Assembly (NCBI RefSeq): GCF_024586455.1 | Contig: NW_026089624.1 | Span: 10,321,341 to 10,385,340 of the forward strand | Direction: 5' to 3' | From: Bactrocera neohumeralis | Taxonomy: Eukaryota; Arthropoda; Insecta; Diptera; Tephritidae | DNA: 64,000 nucleotides | Part shown: one piece after another, positions 23,411-34,439 of the stretch | How positions within the stretch are numbered: the stretch's first letter is position 1 | Layout of the letters: every line of letters begins with the position of its first letter | Position numbers and translations under genes: made by a program | Notes under the pieces: generated by a model | What the model was told of the DNA's origin: nothing | The model's database searches: none | The model's input: only the letters and a program-made list of their open reading frames with translations

Positions 23411-24311
23411 TAAAAAAACGCATAAAATTTGCAAAATCTCATCGGTTCTTTATTTGAAACGTTAGATTGGTTCATGACATTTACTTTTTGAAGATAATTT
23501 CATTTAAATGTTGACCGCGGCTGCGTCTTAGGTGGTCCATTCGGAAAGTCCAATTTTGGGCAACTTTTTCGTGCATTTCGGCCGGAATAGCCCGAATTTC
23601 TTCGGAAATGTTGTCTTCCAAAGCTGGAATAGTTGCTGGCTTATTTCTGTAGACTTTAGACTTGACGTAGCCCCACAAAAATAGTCTAAAGGCGTTAAAT
23701 CGCATGATCTTGGTGGCCAACTTACGGGTCCATTTCTTGAGATGAATTGTTCTCCGAAGTTTTCCCTCAAAATGGCCATAGAATCGCGAGCTGTGTGGCA
23801 TGTAGCGCCATCTTGTTGAAACCACATGTCAACCAAGTTCAGTTCTTCCATTTTTGGCCACAAAAAGTTTGTTAGCATCGAACGATAGCGATCGCCATTC
23901 ACCGTAACGTTGCGTCCAACAGCATCTTTGAAAAAATACGGTCCAATGATTCCACCAGCGTACAAACCACACCAAACAGTGCATTTTTCGGGATGCATGG
24001 GCAGTTGGCCACCAAGATCATGCGATTTAACGCCTTTAGACTATTTTTTGTGGGGCTACGTCAAGTCTAAAGTCTACAGAAATAAAATTCGGGCTATTCC
24101 GGCCGAAATGCTCGAAAAAGTTGCCCAAAATTGGACTTTCCGAATGGACCACCTAAGACGCAGCCGCGGTCAACATTTAAATGAAATTATCTTCAAAAAG
24201 TAAATGTCATGAACCAATCTAACGTTTCAAATAAAGAACCGATGAGATTTTGCAAATTTTATGCGTTTTTTTTTAAAAAAAGTTATCAAGCTCTTAAAAA
24301 ATCACCCGATA
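23371..24311 (-). mobile_element. mariner-type (DD41D, rosa-like) foldback element
   Basis: Both ends carry the same terminus TATCGGGTGATTTTTTAAGA, read inward from 23371 and from 24311. The arms extend far beyond a normal terminal repeat: 24003-24311 is an inverted copy of 23371-23720, including the 3' third of the transposase gene. The right arm lacks about 42 bp near 24088. The 5' third of the gene is missing, so two 3' ends face outward. The element sits within the hAT at 16735-24641. Confidence 0.85.
23481..23998 (-). pseudogene. mariner transposase, C-terminal two thirds, DD41D
   Basis: Motifs read WFQQDGATCHTA (second catalytic Asp) and RSCDLTPLDYF (third). Counting from the Asp in QQDG to the Asp in PLDYF gives 41 intervening residues, so DD41D, as in the rosa group described from Ceratitis rosa. 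One frameshift just after DYF moves the C-terminus (FLWGYVKSKVYRNK) into another frame. The N-terminal helix-turn-helix and first Asp are absent. A second C-terminus lies on the plus strand at 23998-24203. Confidence 0.85.
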
Positions 24312-24649
24312 TTTGTAAAATAACGTCAAGTTTGTTGAAGCTGTGAATAATTTTACATTTTACATATTAGTGGCATCACCACTCTACCTCCTCTTTCTAT
24401 CTTCCATTCTACTGTCAACTCTACTGTCGTCCTACTGTCGTTGGCAAAAATAGGAGCAAATTGAAGTTAGCGAGAACGACAACTGTCGGCCTGCAGTCGT
24501 GTAGTTGTGCAGCTGTCAAAATAACACTCACCATAAGAATGTGTGTATTTTAATATTTGACAGATGTAGTTTGCAGTCTGTCGTAGCCATTGTGTTTACA
24601 CTATGAGAGGGCACAATTGTGCTAAGAAATGCCGACCACTGATTTAGAT

Positions 24650-25170
24650 ATTTAATCAATTATAGTAAATTTTACAACAAAAACGATTTCATTCATAAAC
24701 GCAGGAGCAAATTCAACAAGCGACCTCGCTTCATCTCCCCGAGCATGCCTTTGTCAACAAGCGTCTTTTCGCGACAATGGCAAAAGCTAAAAATCTTAAA
24801 TTGATCAACTTCTAAAATATTATTTTAAGTTCTCTGCTTAAAGCATAGAGAAAGTGCAAATTGAATTCTGTATAATGTTGTATGTGAATTTAAGAAAGTG
24901 TTGGTCACTCCACCATATTTTTATCCTTTCCTTCTCGATAGTTTTCTTTCATACAAAATGATGCATTTCTTGGAATATCACTAAGAAGTTTAACTTCTTC
25001 GGCGCGTAGGGACTCCACGCACCAGTTTTTTAATCTTGTTTGTGTTTGGAAAATAGCTGGTTCACAGCAAAGAGCTCTTCACCTCATGTAGTGAGTGTTT
25101 TGTGCTTTTTCTTATGAGGTTTCAGCAAGAATAACCTCTCAAAAAAAGTTACAAATCAGTTGTGAGGTTT
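24650..25170. other. spacer, possible LTR-element end
   Basis: No gene seen. The stretch 24961-25032 (ATGCATTTCTTGGAA... to GCGTAGGGACTCCACGC) recurs inverted at 63931-63997. Because gypsy pol follows on the minus strand, this may be near that element's 3' end, but no LTR pair is visible. Confidence 0.5.
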
Positions 25171-25830
25171 TCACAGAATTGGGCCGTAAATTTCTTTGTC
25201 TTTTATATAGTTCAGGTTTATATTATATTCCACCAATTCCAGTAGCCATCGCTGTAACCTGGGATTGATATCGTTTCTTTTATGTTTGTGGTACAGCCGG
25301 ACTAGTGGTTGGTGGCCAGTTGAAAGATCAAATTCTTTCCCGTAAAGGTGCGGCCTGAAGTAGGTAACTCTCCATACTATGCGAGCAATTCTTTTTCTAC
25401 TGTTTCCTTCCGTGATCATTAAAGGTTTTACTTGCATAGCTAACAAGACGTCATTCTGCATGAGGACTGCTCCTACAGTTTTAATGTTTGAATTGTTTTA
25501 ATTTTACTTGGGTTGGGTTTAATTCCTTTTGGTGAAAGAATGTGGCCCGAAAATTCCTTTAAAAAAAATTCCATTTGTTAATTAGAACTCTTAGAATGTC
25601 TTCCGTTAGTTTATTAGTACTTTATTTATACTACGAATGTGCTCTTTGAAGCTTGTGCTAAAGATCAATATGTCGTCAAGGAAAACGATGATATATATTA
25701 ATTCTCTTAATACTGAGTTTATCAGCCGTTGGAATGTGGCAGGTGAATTTTTTAGCCTGAACGGCATTCGAACAAACTCATAATTGCCTAAAGGTGTGTA
25801 AAGTGCTGTACCTAATGGAAATATTTTGAT
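25171..25830 (-). pseudogene. Ty3/gypsy pol fragment: reverse transcriptase and RNase H
   Basis: Reading leftward, the reverse transcriptase palm is seen near 25800-25620 with YEFVRMPFRLKNSPATFQR, then LDDILIFS in place of the usual YVDD. RNase H follows at 25461-25171 with VTYFRPHLYGKEF and HQPLV, and a tether-like LVEYNINLNYIKDKE. A stretch between them is missing and the frames differ. It is a different lineage from the copy at 2340. The integrase is absent. Confidence 0.75.
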
Positions 25831-25857
25831 TCAACATATCATCTATTTGATATAGAA

Positions 25858-28190
25858 ACGTATATGAATTTATTAAAAAAATATGACGGAAGGTACATCA
25901 TTGGTGGCGACTTTAACGCAAAACACACTCATTGGGGATCTCGTTTAACTACAATCAAAGGTCGAGAACTTCTCAAAGGTATACAATCAGTTGGATGCAA
26001 TTTTGTTTCTACAGGAAGACCCACTTATTGGCCTACAGATAGACAGAAATTGCCAGACCTTCTTGACTTCTTTATAATCAATAAACTACCGAAACTCAAT
26101 TTATGTATTAAAGATTGCTCAGACCTAAGCTCTGACCATTCCCCAGTGCTACTAACTCTGTATGAAAAGCCATTTATTTCGGCCGCCAAGCCAACGTTAT
26201 GTAATAAACACACTAATTGGTATAAATTTAAAAGTATGGTGAATAAAGTCGACCCAAAGCTAAAGCACATATCGACTGGTATTGAGTTGGACTGTGCGGT
26301 TGAAGATTTCATAAAAATAATTCAAAACGCTGCGTGGAAGAGTACACCAAATACCCGCGTGAATCTAAGTGGTACCAAATACCCAAAACACATCTTAGAA
26401 AGTATCCATAAAAAGCGCAAGCTTCGACGGAGATGGCAGCAAACAAGGTCCTCTGCTCTCAAAACTGAGCTTAATAAATGTACAGCGAAACTAAGAACAC
26501 AAATTAAACAGTTTAAAAATTTTTCCTCCTGGCTAAACTCAAATCAACAAATAAAACATTAGCACCACTAAAACTAAACGAAATTGTTTGGGTCAAAACG
26601 AATGAACAGAAAGCTGCCGTGTTTGCAAATCATTTGAGAAACACATTTACACCTAACGATGGGTACGAGATAAACTGTGAAAATAGTTGGTTGGACCCAC
26701 ACATCAGCATTTCTCCTGTTACTATTAAAGAAATTAAAAATCTTATCGGGAAGATAAGACTCAAAAAACCACCTGGGTACGATTTAATAACTGGAGAAAT
26801 ATTATGCAATTTAACAAAGAATTGTATAAAAAAACTTGTAAACATTATAAATAGTGCTTTATAGATACGTGCCATCGCTTTGGAAAGTATCTGAAGTCAT
26901 AATGATACCTAAGCCGGGTAACCCAGTATACAATGTTACATCATATAGACCAATTTCGCTGCTGCCAGCTTTATCTAGAATCTTTGAGACTATACTCATA
27001 AACAGACTCAAACAGCTTTGAGACCATACTCATAAATAGGCATCAGTTTTGCTTCCGTGACCACTATTCAACAATTGACCAGGTACACCGAATCGTTAAT
27101 TTCGTTGAAAATACAATCGATAATAAGAATGTTTGTACGGCGGCCTTTTTGGACGTGTCTCAAGCTTTTGACAAAATTTGGCAAACGGGTCTACTGCTCA
27201 AATTCAAATACATGCTACCCAAATAATTTTGTGAAATAATTCTTCATACTTAAAAGATAGATACTTCCGCATTAAACAAGAGGATGCATATTCAAACTTG
27301 CAACCGATAGAAGCGGGTGTTCCCCAGGGAACCGTGTTGGGGCCAATGCTTTATTTGCTTTTTGCCAGTGATCTCTCACCTGATTCTAGTTATATGACAG
27401 CGACATTTGCAGATGACACAGCTTTGTTAGCAGCTGGAGAGTCAACTTCAATATCTAGTCGACGAGTGCAGATAGCAGTCAACGCAATTACTAAGTGTCG
27501 CATAAAATTAAACGACACCAGATCATTTCATGTCGACTTTACCTTGAAAGAGCCGGCATATTGTACAATTTATATAAATAACATTCCTATACCACATCAT
27601 AACAGTGCTAAGTACTTTGGAATCACCTTAGATGCTAAGCTACGCTGGAAAGAGCATGTCAAGAAAAGGAGCGAGCTTGATATGAAACTTGGCAAACTTT
27701 ACCACCTAGTTGGCAGGAAATCCACGCTATCAATTCAAAACAAACTGTTACTATATAATCAAGTTCTAAAGCCAGTTTTGGCCTACGGAGCCCAACTATG
27801 GGGTTGTTCAAGTCAAAGCTGTATTGCCAGCATTCAGCGCTTTCAAAGTAAGGTGCTAAGGACTTTAGTTAATGCTCCTTGGTATATTAGATCTGCTGAC
27901 CTGCACCGTGATCTAGGCGTGAATTCAGTGGTAAATGAAATCTCCAAAATATCAGTCTCACGAACTGAAGCTTAGACAGCACGTTAATGAGGAAGCCTCC
28001 AGATTCATCGAAACTGCTGGGCGAGAAATCCGGTTGAAACGCAAGAAGCCTTCCGATCTAGTAAGACAACAGTAGTAGCAAATGTATTTCTTAACATTTA
28101 TCTTTTAATTATCTCTCCTAATTAATTAGACTAGAATTGTTGTTAGTATTTTATTTTTATATACTAGGTACAATGTAAAATAATATAAAA
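25858..28190 (+). pseudogene. Jockey-clade non-LTR retrotransposon, 5'-truncated ORF2
   Basis: Begins inside the endonuclease with IIGGDFNAKHTHWGS and SSDHSPVLLTLYE (25864-26562). The reverse transcriptase follows in broken frames: KPPGYDLITGEIL near 26770, YRPISLLPALSRIFE near 26950, QAFDKIW near 27160, GVPQGTVLGP near 27315, and the catalytic FADD at 27406-27417. The thumb region ends in PWYIRSADLHRDLGV near 27900. Frameshifts lie near 26550, 26865, 27035 and 27235. An A-rich tail at about 28185-28198 marks the 3' end. ORF1 is missing, as usual for 5'-truncated copies. Confidence 0.85.
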
Positions 28191-28199
28191 AAAAAATCA

Positions 28200-29200
28200 A
28201 TTTGATTGTTGATTTCCTCTTCATGAATCTTCGGATACCTATGTACATATGTATATATTTTGGAATATACAGGATTATTCGTTGTGGTGATAGTTTCCTG
28301 TTGTACTTCGTGGGCATGTACTTCATTTTGTTATGTTATTTGCATTTTTGTAGGTACAAGCATTTAACAAGTTTATTTTATTTTTATTTATTTCTAAGTG
28401 ACTTTCTTCCAAGTTGATTACACTGTGGAACATTTTTGGGATTATTGTCTGGGGGGTGAGAAATTCCAAGTCAGGGTGATGGTGTTTAAACTCAACAAAG
28501 ATTTATCATTCCTTACCTCTGGTGGGGGGAAATGAAACCGTCTTTCGTCGAGTGAGAAATATTTCATTCTGATTTTATTTGGTATTTTTCTTTGCTTATA
28601 TACAAATTTTTAAAACTATCTTATCTAATTAAATATATGTATGTGTATGTATGTTAGAGCCCACCACATGGGGTTGTTTTCAACCATACAATGCCATACA
28701 TGTGTGCGTGTGTGGTCATACAATTTATGTTGTATGGTTTGGGCTGTTTTCAAGTGCACAAGTGCATTTGTAATCAATTGCCCAAACCTAAGTAAATATG
28801 TTTATATAACATATCTTGAGTATATGCGTATTATATTTAAATGCATACGTGCCTCATGTATGTATGTACATATGTATATGTGCTGCATATATATGCATGT
28901 ATATTGTTTCTTTTATTTTGCTGCATTGCATGTAAATGCATTATGTATGTATGTATGTATGTATGTATATTAATATATAAATAGATATTTATATTTAGTA
29001 AAATTTCGGCTTTGCTGATAAGTAAGCATGTTCAATGATATTTGAACATATTGCCGAGGGAAAAAATGATTATTTAAAAGTGGACTGTATAACTTATTAC
29101 AATAGCTACAATATTTCTTATCTTATTTGTAAATAATATAAAATTGTCTAAATATAAATATATTAATTATTCCGCCTTTTTTTTGAAGTTATGATCCTGT
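28200..29200. other. AT-rich spacer with TATG microsatellite, no gene seen
   Basis: Low-complexity sequence rich in ATGTATG words. The longest perfect run of the 4-base unit is at about 28943-28968. Reading frames here, such as 28641-28973, are biased to Tyr, Met and Val because of the repeat and are not credible genes. TCTGGGGGGTGAGAAA at about 28448 recurs at about 32610. Confidence 0.7.
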
Positions 29201-29356
29201 TCAATTTTGAACATTTTCCCGGGCGGCAAAAGTGACTTCTGGGAAGGTGATTGCAGCTTGTAGTCGTCGCCTGGCCTTCAATCGATAGTAAATGAAGACT
29301 GCTACTAGTACGCCGATTATAAAGAATAACAATGCGTACTGAATGTCCATGTTCAT
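29201..29356 (-). CDS. Candidate small single-pass membrane protein, 51 residues
   Basis: ATG at 29356-29354 with a fly-like CAAA context, TGA at 29203-29201. A short polar N-terminus (MNMDIQY) is followed by a hydrophobic stretch at residues 8-24 (ALLFFIIGVLVAVFIYY), then a basic RLKARRRLQ cluster, a standard one-pass topology signal. It has few rare codons and no low-complexity bias. I do not recognise it. It could be a host small ORF, or the cytoplasmic tail of a retroelement envelope-type protein. Confidence 0.35.
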   Translation of the reverse strand: MNMDIQYALLFFIIGVLVAVFIYYRLKARRRLQAAITFPEVTFAARENVQN

Positions 29357-29469
29357 TTTTGAACAGATGGTACTAGGTCAGTATAGTAAAACTCTCAAAG
29401 GGTTTGGCGTTCGTATGTGTCAGTTTTTTTGTATGACGTCGATTTGGATTTCGATACGATTATCGTCAT

Positions 29470-29632
29470 GTCTCCATGGACAGGGATTTGACAGTATTCC
29501 ACACCTTGCTCATTACAGCGGAGAGATTAAATGTCTTCAGGTGCTCTACCCATGTCGTCCGCTTATGTTCATTGACCAGTTGTCGAGTCTTCAAGTTGAG
29601 ATACCTTAGGCGCGGATCACAGAAAACGGCTG
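29470..29632 (-). pseudogene. non-LTR ORF2 fragment (post-endonuclease region)
   Basis: Minus-strand reading gives DPRLRYLNLKTRQLVNEHKR followed by WVEHLKTFNLSA, the linker between endonuclease and reverse transcriptase. The same block is in the plus-strand copy near 31110-31210 (LRYLNLEIRQIVNQYKRTK). This is therefore a second, oppositely oriented fragment of the same family. Confidence 0.65.
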
Positions 29633-29915
29633 AGCGTAAAGCAGGTTTTATTCAGGCAAGGGCTGTTATTTCGGAGATCTAACCCCGCTTAGATCGGTAA
29701 GTCTTAGTATAAGTTTGTCATCAAGGTTGTTCCGTATTCTCCTAATTCCCCTGCACTTGCGCTAAACGGCTCCATCTAAACTCCACCTCGGTTAGGTGTA
29801 ATCTTAGGTCTTAAGAATTTGTCATGACTGAAGACACACAGGGAGTGGACCAGGAGTTAAATGGTTCTATGTTGCCAACACTCTGCTGTGATTTTAACCT
29901 CTAGGGCTGTGTAAT
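29633..29915. other. no gene seen
   Basis: Unassigned sequence between two opposed non-LTR fragments. Part may be their non-coding ends. Confidence 0.5.
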
Positions 29916-31275
29916 TTGCACCTAGTTCTCGTACTGCGCCGCTACTCCACCAGACTGGTAGACAGGGGACCTCCATGGTCCTTAAGAGCTCAAATAAGCA
30001 ATATGACTCTCATTCTGAGCAGTCTCCCGCCCCAACCTTCATCCCGCTCCCATCCCCGTGCGAGAACCGCTCAGCAACTCCTGCTTACTCGCTCAGTCTG
30101 TTCTGTTTGTCAGACCATCATACATGCAATTCTTGTACAGGCTGTACACTCCCCGACGTGTTCCGGCCTGCGCACCAGATGTGAGTGGGGTGTGTCATGT
30201 TTTACCCCATGCTACAGGAGTCTGCCCCCCCAACACCCAACAGTGGCGATGCCAACTAACACCACAGTGCGACAACCGCCCCTGCCGGTTTTACAGCTGC
30301 ACCAACCACCACCTACACGCCACTCCCACACTCTCAGGCTCACTAACGACAAACTCGAATTTTACAATTCAACTGCAACGGGCTCCAGAGCTTCCTCGAT
30401 TTAGCTCTGGAGCCCGTTGCAGTTGACTGCACAACACCGTGCAATATCGGCTTATCGATGCCTATGTCGACCGCAAAAATACTACCCAAGAATGTCAGGG
30501 CTCTCCGGTCAGGCGATGCCGAGCTCAAAATATTTAATATACATATACATCCCCAGTTACTTTTGCCCTACAGGCCTTAGATGCGCTACTTCGTGGTGAA
30601 ACCAGTTTGGCACTATGCGACTTTAACGAGCATCACGATCTTTGGCATTGCTGGCGGACAAATAAACGTAGACGATTCTACATTCTGCACAATGAAGGAC
30701 GAAGCTCCTACCAGAACTATGGGCACCTGTAATAGCTCGCCCGATATTAACATTGCTAGTGGTGGTCTGATAAATGGTATAACCTGGCGACCTATGTTGA
30801 CTCTCGCATCAGACCTTCTGCCCATAAGTATCGCTATCGAAAATCCTTCCGACTTTATTTCTGTGGACAACCGCACTTTCGTTAACATTAACAAAGCTAA
30901 ATGGGTCGGCTTCACAGAATTTACTGAGAGCACCTTCAACGCTTTACCCATTCTTACGAACGTATCCGCTGGCAAACATCGATTCCATAAAGTGACCGCA
31001 GCAGCTACCGTTCGCTTTATGGCTGGAAGAATCGTGGAACTCCGCCGTAATTTCCCAGCCGAAGCAGCTATTTTAGCTAACAAGCACCTTATGCCATGCC
31101 GTTCCATGTGATCCCTGAATAAGGTATCTCAATTTGGAGATTCGGCAAATAGTAAACCAATACAAGCGGACAAAATAGATAGAGCACTTGAAGTCCTGTA
31201 ACCTTTCCACCGGCGTGGGTAACTTTAGACTACTATCAAGGCTTTGTCTGATCCGAAAAGGCATGATGACCGGTT
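29916..31275 (+). pseudogene. non-LTR retrotransposon (Jockey/I-like): ORF1 end and endonuclease, broken
   Basis: Upstream, 29975-30350 shows Cys-spaced and Pro-rich sequence typical of the end of ORF1. The endonuclease start LQFNCNGLQS is at about 30363 in one frame. The NVRALRSGDAELKIFN block is near 30490. The long open frame 30581-31111 carries INVDDSTFCT, CNSSPDINIASGGLING (the product-binding region) and FNALPILTNV. The linker block continues to about 31275 with a stop in it. Deletions have removed the middle of the endonuclease, and no reverse transcriptase follows. Confidence 0.7.
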
Positions 31276-31680
31276 TGAAATCAATTCAATAGTCATGCCT
31301 CTTCGAACCCGACGAAGTGCGCGAGTTACATCAACTCCACCTATATACGATGTTGCATCAACTCCAAAGCCAACATACATACAAGCCATTAATTGGGTAC
31401 AATTGGCCTACATATAAACAATGTAAAATGCTGAATTGCAACATAACAATTCTGCATTAACAATAACAAACAAAATAACTAACTGATTCATAAACAGTAT
31501 ATTCAAATAACAAATATATACATTAGTTCATAATATTGTAATTTATCATTTTTTTTCCAACAACTAAAGAGGTATAAATAATTAGAATTAAAAAAATTTT
31601 GAAGCAGTTCTGAATTATCAATAAACCAAGCAACAAGCACCGAATCAAAATTTGGTTTTGTTTTTAAATTAAAACGTCAA
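31276..31680. other. AT-rich, possibly a diverged 5' LTR
   Basis: No gene. AGTTACATC at 31324 resembles the AGTTAATAC start of the 3' LTR at 34905, but the rest does not align by eye. A TGGCTCAGTTGG primer-binding-site-like word follows at about 31700. Confidence 0.35.
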
Positions 31681-32605
31681 CATAAGTTGACAGTGGTAAC
31701 TGGCTCAGTTGGTGAACTAATTTCAGAAGTAAATTAGTTCAATACAGTAGTTGAAGTGGCAAATATGTTAAACTCATAAAAAAATTAAAAAAAAGTTAAA
31801 CTGATTCAAAAATTTTTAACTGAAATTGAGTAACGAAACAAAGTTAAACAGGGTGATGTACTCAACGTAATACCAGGATTAGAAACATGGGAAAAATAAA
31901 AAAAACTTGCTACCCGTTTTAATCTTAGCAATAACGATTAAACCAGTTAAATCTAAAATATGAGCAGGATGGCCTTAAGCCGCAGGAATTCTGTCAAGCT
32001 ATAAATGAATCAATAATGCTTAAGACATTTCTAACCAATATACCACCTCATCAACTGAAGAATCAGGACTTGTGAAGCCAGGTAGGAAAAAAGATACATT
32101 TTTTTTACGAAAAATATAACACAAAATATAGGGCAACCAAATCAGAGCGGTAATATTCCGCCATTTGAAAACCAATAAAAGCCAATAACATCAGGAATAA
32201 ACATAAATACACAGTCCAGACATTATGAATTTATGGACGTGGACCACCTACAGGAGGAAAGTGAATAAGAAGTAAATTTTCTATTGGCCACAGACACGGA
32301 AATATTCCGCTTGTTGAATTAATCATAGGCAAACATTAATTAATATGTCTTATCGACACATGATTGACGACATCACTCCTGGCTCGTCCGAATTACAAAA
32401 AATGTAAGTTACAGAAACCAATTAAATTTAATACATTAAACAGGCAGAGTTACACAGAGTATAAGGTTATTTCGGAAATACCAAAGGAATTCAGTATCAG
32501 AAATTTAATGGCTTGGAAACACACCACATTTACAAATAAAAACTTCCAAAGACTTATAGGCAAAAATATCTTAAGAAAATTAGGCCCAATAACACAGTAA
32601 AACAG
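31681..32605 (+). pseudogene. errantivirus-like Gag and protease-region remnant
   Basis: Old insect LTR-retroelement copy. From left to right are a primer-binding-like TGGCTCAGTTGG near 31701, scattered Gag fragments (a FLTNIPPHQLKNQ block near 32030, and an MDVDHLQEES block near 32235 typical of errantivirus Gag ends), and then the protease-to-RT linker (FSIRNLMAWKHTTFTNKNF to KNILRKLG at about 32495-32585). Many stops and frame changes show it is long dead. Reverse transcriptase and integrase are missing, and a Harbinger element lies just downstream. Confidence 0.65.
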
Positions 32606-32638
32606 CTAATCTGGGGGGTGAGAAACAAAAAAACAGGA

Positions 32639-33193
32639 TGGAGTTGTGGGACGGTATTGCGGCTGAATTAAACAATATCGGCCCTCCAATACGTAGTGGA
32701 GCGAATGGAATAAGGTAAGAATAAACAATGTTTATTGGATATACATATGTACATATTGTACATATCTGTATTAATTTGTGTATTACTTAGGTTTGGTTGG
32801 ACTACAAACTAGAATTAAAGAGAAAAATTTCAGAAAATAGGAAAGAGATTGTAGCCACAGGTGGACGACCTTACACGCAAATGCAGCTTAACGCCTTTAG
32901 AGCAGGCCGTGGAGAAGTTGCTGAGCTTACAGCAGGCAGTGAGTCCAAGCGGAGCCGCATTTGGAACCACTGCAGCTGCACCAACAAATTTAGAAGAAAG
33001 CAACACACATGTGGATGGTAACGAGGTGCAGCCTGAACAGGCGGGACAAATTTCAAACGTGAGCCTTACGTCTAGGCAGGCACCTATAAACAAAGTAGAG
33101 GAGCGCGAAAATTTGCGTATGAAGGCTTTGAGCCAGCGGAATCGAAAGAAGAAAGAAAGATGGAAGAAAATACTGAAAAAAAATTCAACATAA
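32639..33193 (+). pseudogene. Harbinger accessory Myb/SANT-like protein
   Basis: The first exon starts MELWDGIAAELNNIGPP at 32639. A 76-bp intron 32715-32790 (GTAAGA to CTTAG) joins KV to WLDYKLELKRKISENRKE. The frame then shifts near 32905 into one reading VEKLLSLQQAVSPSG and on to a Lys/Arg-rich C-terminus (RKKKERWKK). This is the DNA-binding partner that PIF/Harbinger transposons encode next to the transposase. It is convergent with the transposase on the minus strand, the usual arrangement. Confidence 0.75.
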
Positions 33194-33469
33194 AGAAGAA
33201 ATTGAATTAAAATTAAAGGAATGGGAATTGAAAAACCTAAATACTCAAAATAAAAAACGTAATTCCAGAAATTAAAAATTAATTTCAATTATTTTATTGT
33301 ATGTTACATATACATATACATATACATATTTTAGGGATGCAACTACACTATGACAATGCATTCGCAATTTGTCTTTGGCGACGATCTGCTGCTGTTCCAC
33401 TGAAGTTTCCTTCAACTGGTTCCATTGGTACCACTATGTCAACAAAAGTTTATTGTTCAGGCTCATTTA

Positions 33470-34227
33470 CATTATAATTTTTACAAATATTGTGTAAAGC
33501 TCAACATACATTAATAATCACAGTTGCTTTACTAGGAGGATATCATAGTTTACGTTCACCTAGTATAACGTAAAACGGCATTTTAGCACTCAAATTGTCC
33601 TTTCAACTACGTTCCTTCCCTTTGAATGTTCTTCATTAAAATTCGATTCGAATTTGTTTTTAAAAAGCTATTATTCCATACAAATGAGTCGTGGCTAGAT
33701 CCTCCATATCTTGCATCAACGCACCTTATCACCATATCCTGATCGCACGCCTGATTAAAATTATTTGTTAAAACGAAATAATAATAAGTTATATTTTGTT
33801 TGTTTAGTTGTTACTTACAATCATCGCATTTATGCTGTAAAATCCTTTTCTATTTAAATACAAATGTTTGTTTTCGTACGGAGCAATAATCGAAACATGA
33901 GTTCTATCAAGCAGCCAACCACATTTGGAATTCCCGAACATGTGAAAATTTTTCTTCTTGTTATTTGTTTTTCTTCTTTCGTCGGATTTCAAAATTAGGA
34001 GCTTTTAAAATAAACGAAAGAGTACTAGGCTGCGCAATACCTATTTGAAAATCATTTCCCACTCTTTGCTGATAGTTCCCATGAGCTAAAAACCTAAGGA
34101 CGCAAAAATATTTTAACATCGGTGATATTGACGACGATAGGCGAATCGAATATTTTTCTTTTATGCTATCTAGCGCATACATAAATGCATCCTTGCTTAA
34201 TCGAAAGTTTTTCTTAAATCTGATCAT
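33470..34227 (-). pseudogene. PIF/Harbinger transposase (HARBI1-like), broken
   Basis: The N-terminal helix region is at 34227-33961 (YFCVLRFLAHGNYQQRVGND). A deletion and frame change follow, then CGWLLDRTHVSI (equivalent to the GCIDGTH block) and an ENKHLYLNRKGFYSINAM block. The 68-bp intron 33818-33751 has GTAAGT and ATCAG ends. After it, VDARYGGSSHDSFVW keeps the family order, but the frame stops near 33630. Only traces of the C-terminal third remain (RNVVERT, ALHNIC-like). Catalytic Asp and Glu positions are partly lost. Confidence 0.75.
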
Positions 34228-34439
34228 AAAAACTTATGCGATATGTGTGTATGCACTTTTATAGCAATAGATAATTACAATACTGAAGAAAGTTCCATTG
34301 GATTGGAGCGATCCCTGATGAACCTAATAGTAAAACAATTTTTAAAAATAATATGAACAAATATACATGCACATCCAATTAGAAATATTTGTAATATCAT
34401 TGAAGAAAATAACATACCTTTTCACCTTTATTAGTGAGG

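Larger units (their letters stand above)
16735..24641 (-). mobile_element. hAT element (GTF2IRD2/ZBED-like) with nested insertions, 8-bp TSD
   Basis: Terminal inverted repeats CAGTGGTCGGCA at 16735 and TGCCGACCACTG ending at 24641 are bracketed by perfect ATTTAGAT copies at 16727-16734 and 24642-24649. An 8-bp duplication and CAGTG termini are diagnostic of hAT. The transposase is on the minus strand at about 19260-20700. Inside are a pogo-like gene (17197-18738), a tandem duplicate (21149-23410) and a mariner (23371-24311). Confidence 0.85.

Noticed and set aside
28641..28973. 110-codon frame
   Set aside because: Built from ATGTATG microsatellite words; composition explains it.
30613..31107. 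164-codon minus frame
   Set aside because: The opposite strand carries clear endonuclease blocks in the expected order, so the minus frame is a shadow.
33300..33330. TACATA-type short tandem repeat as a regulatory site
   Set aside because: Simple microsatellite of about 26 bp, ordinary for this genome.
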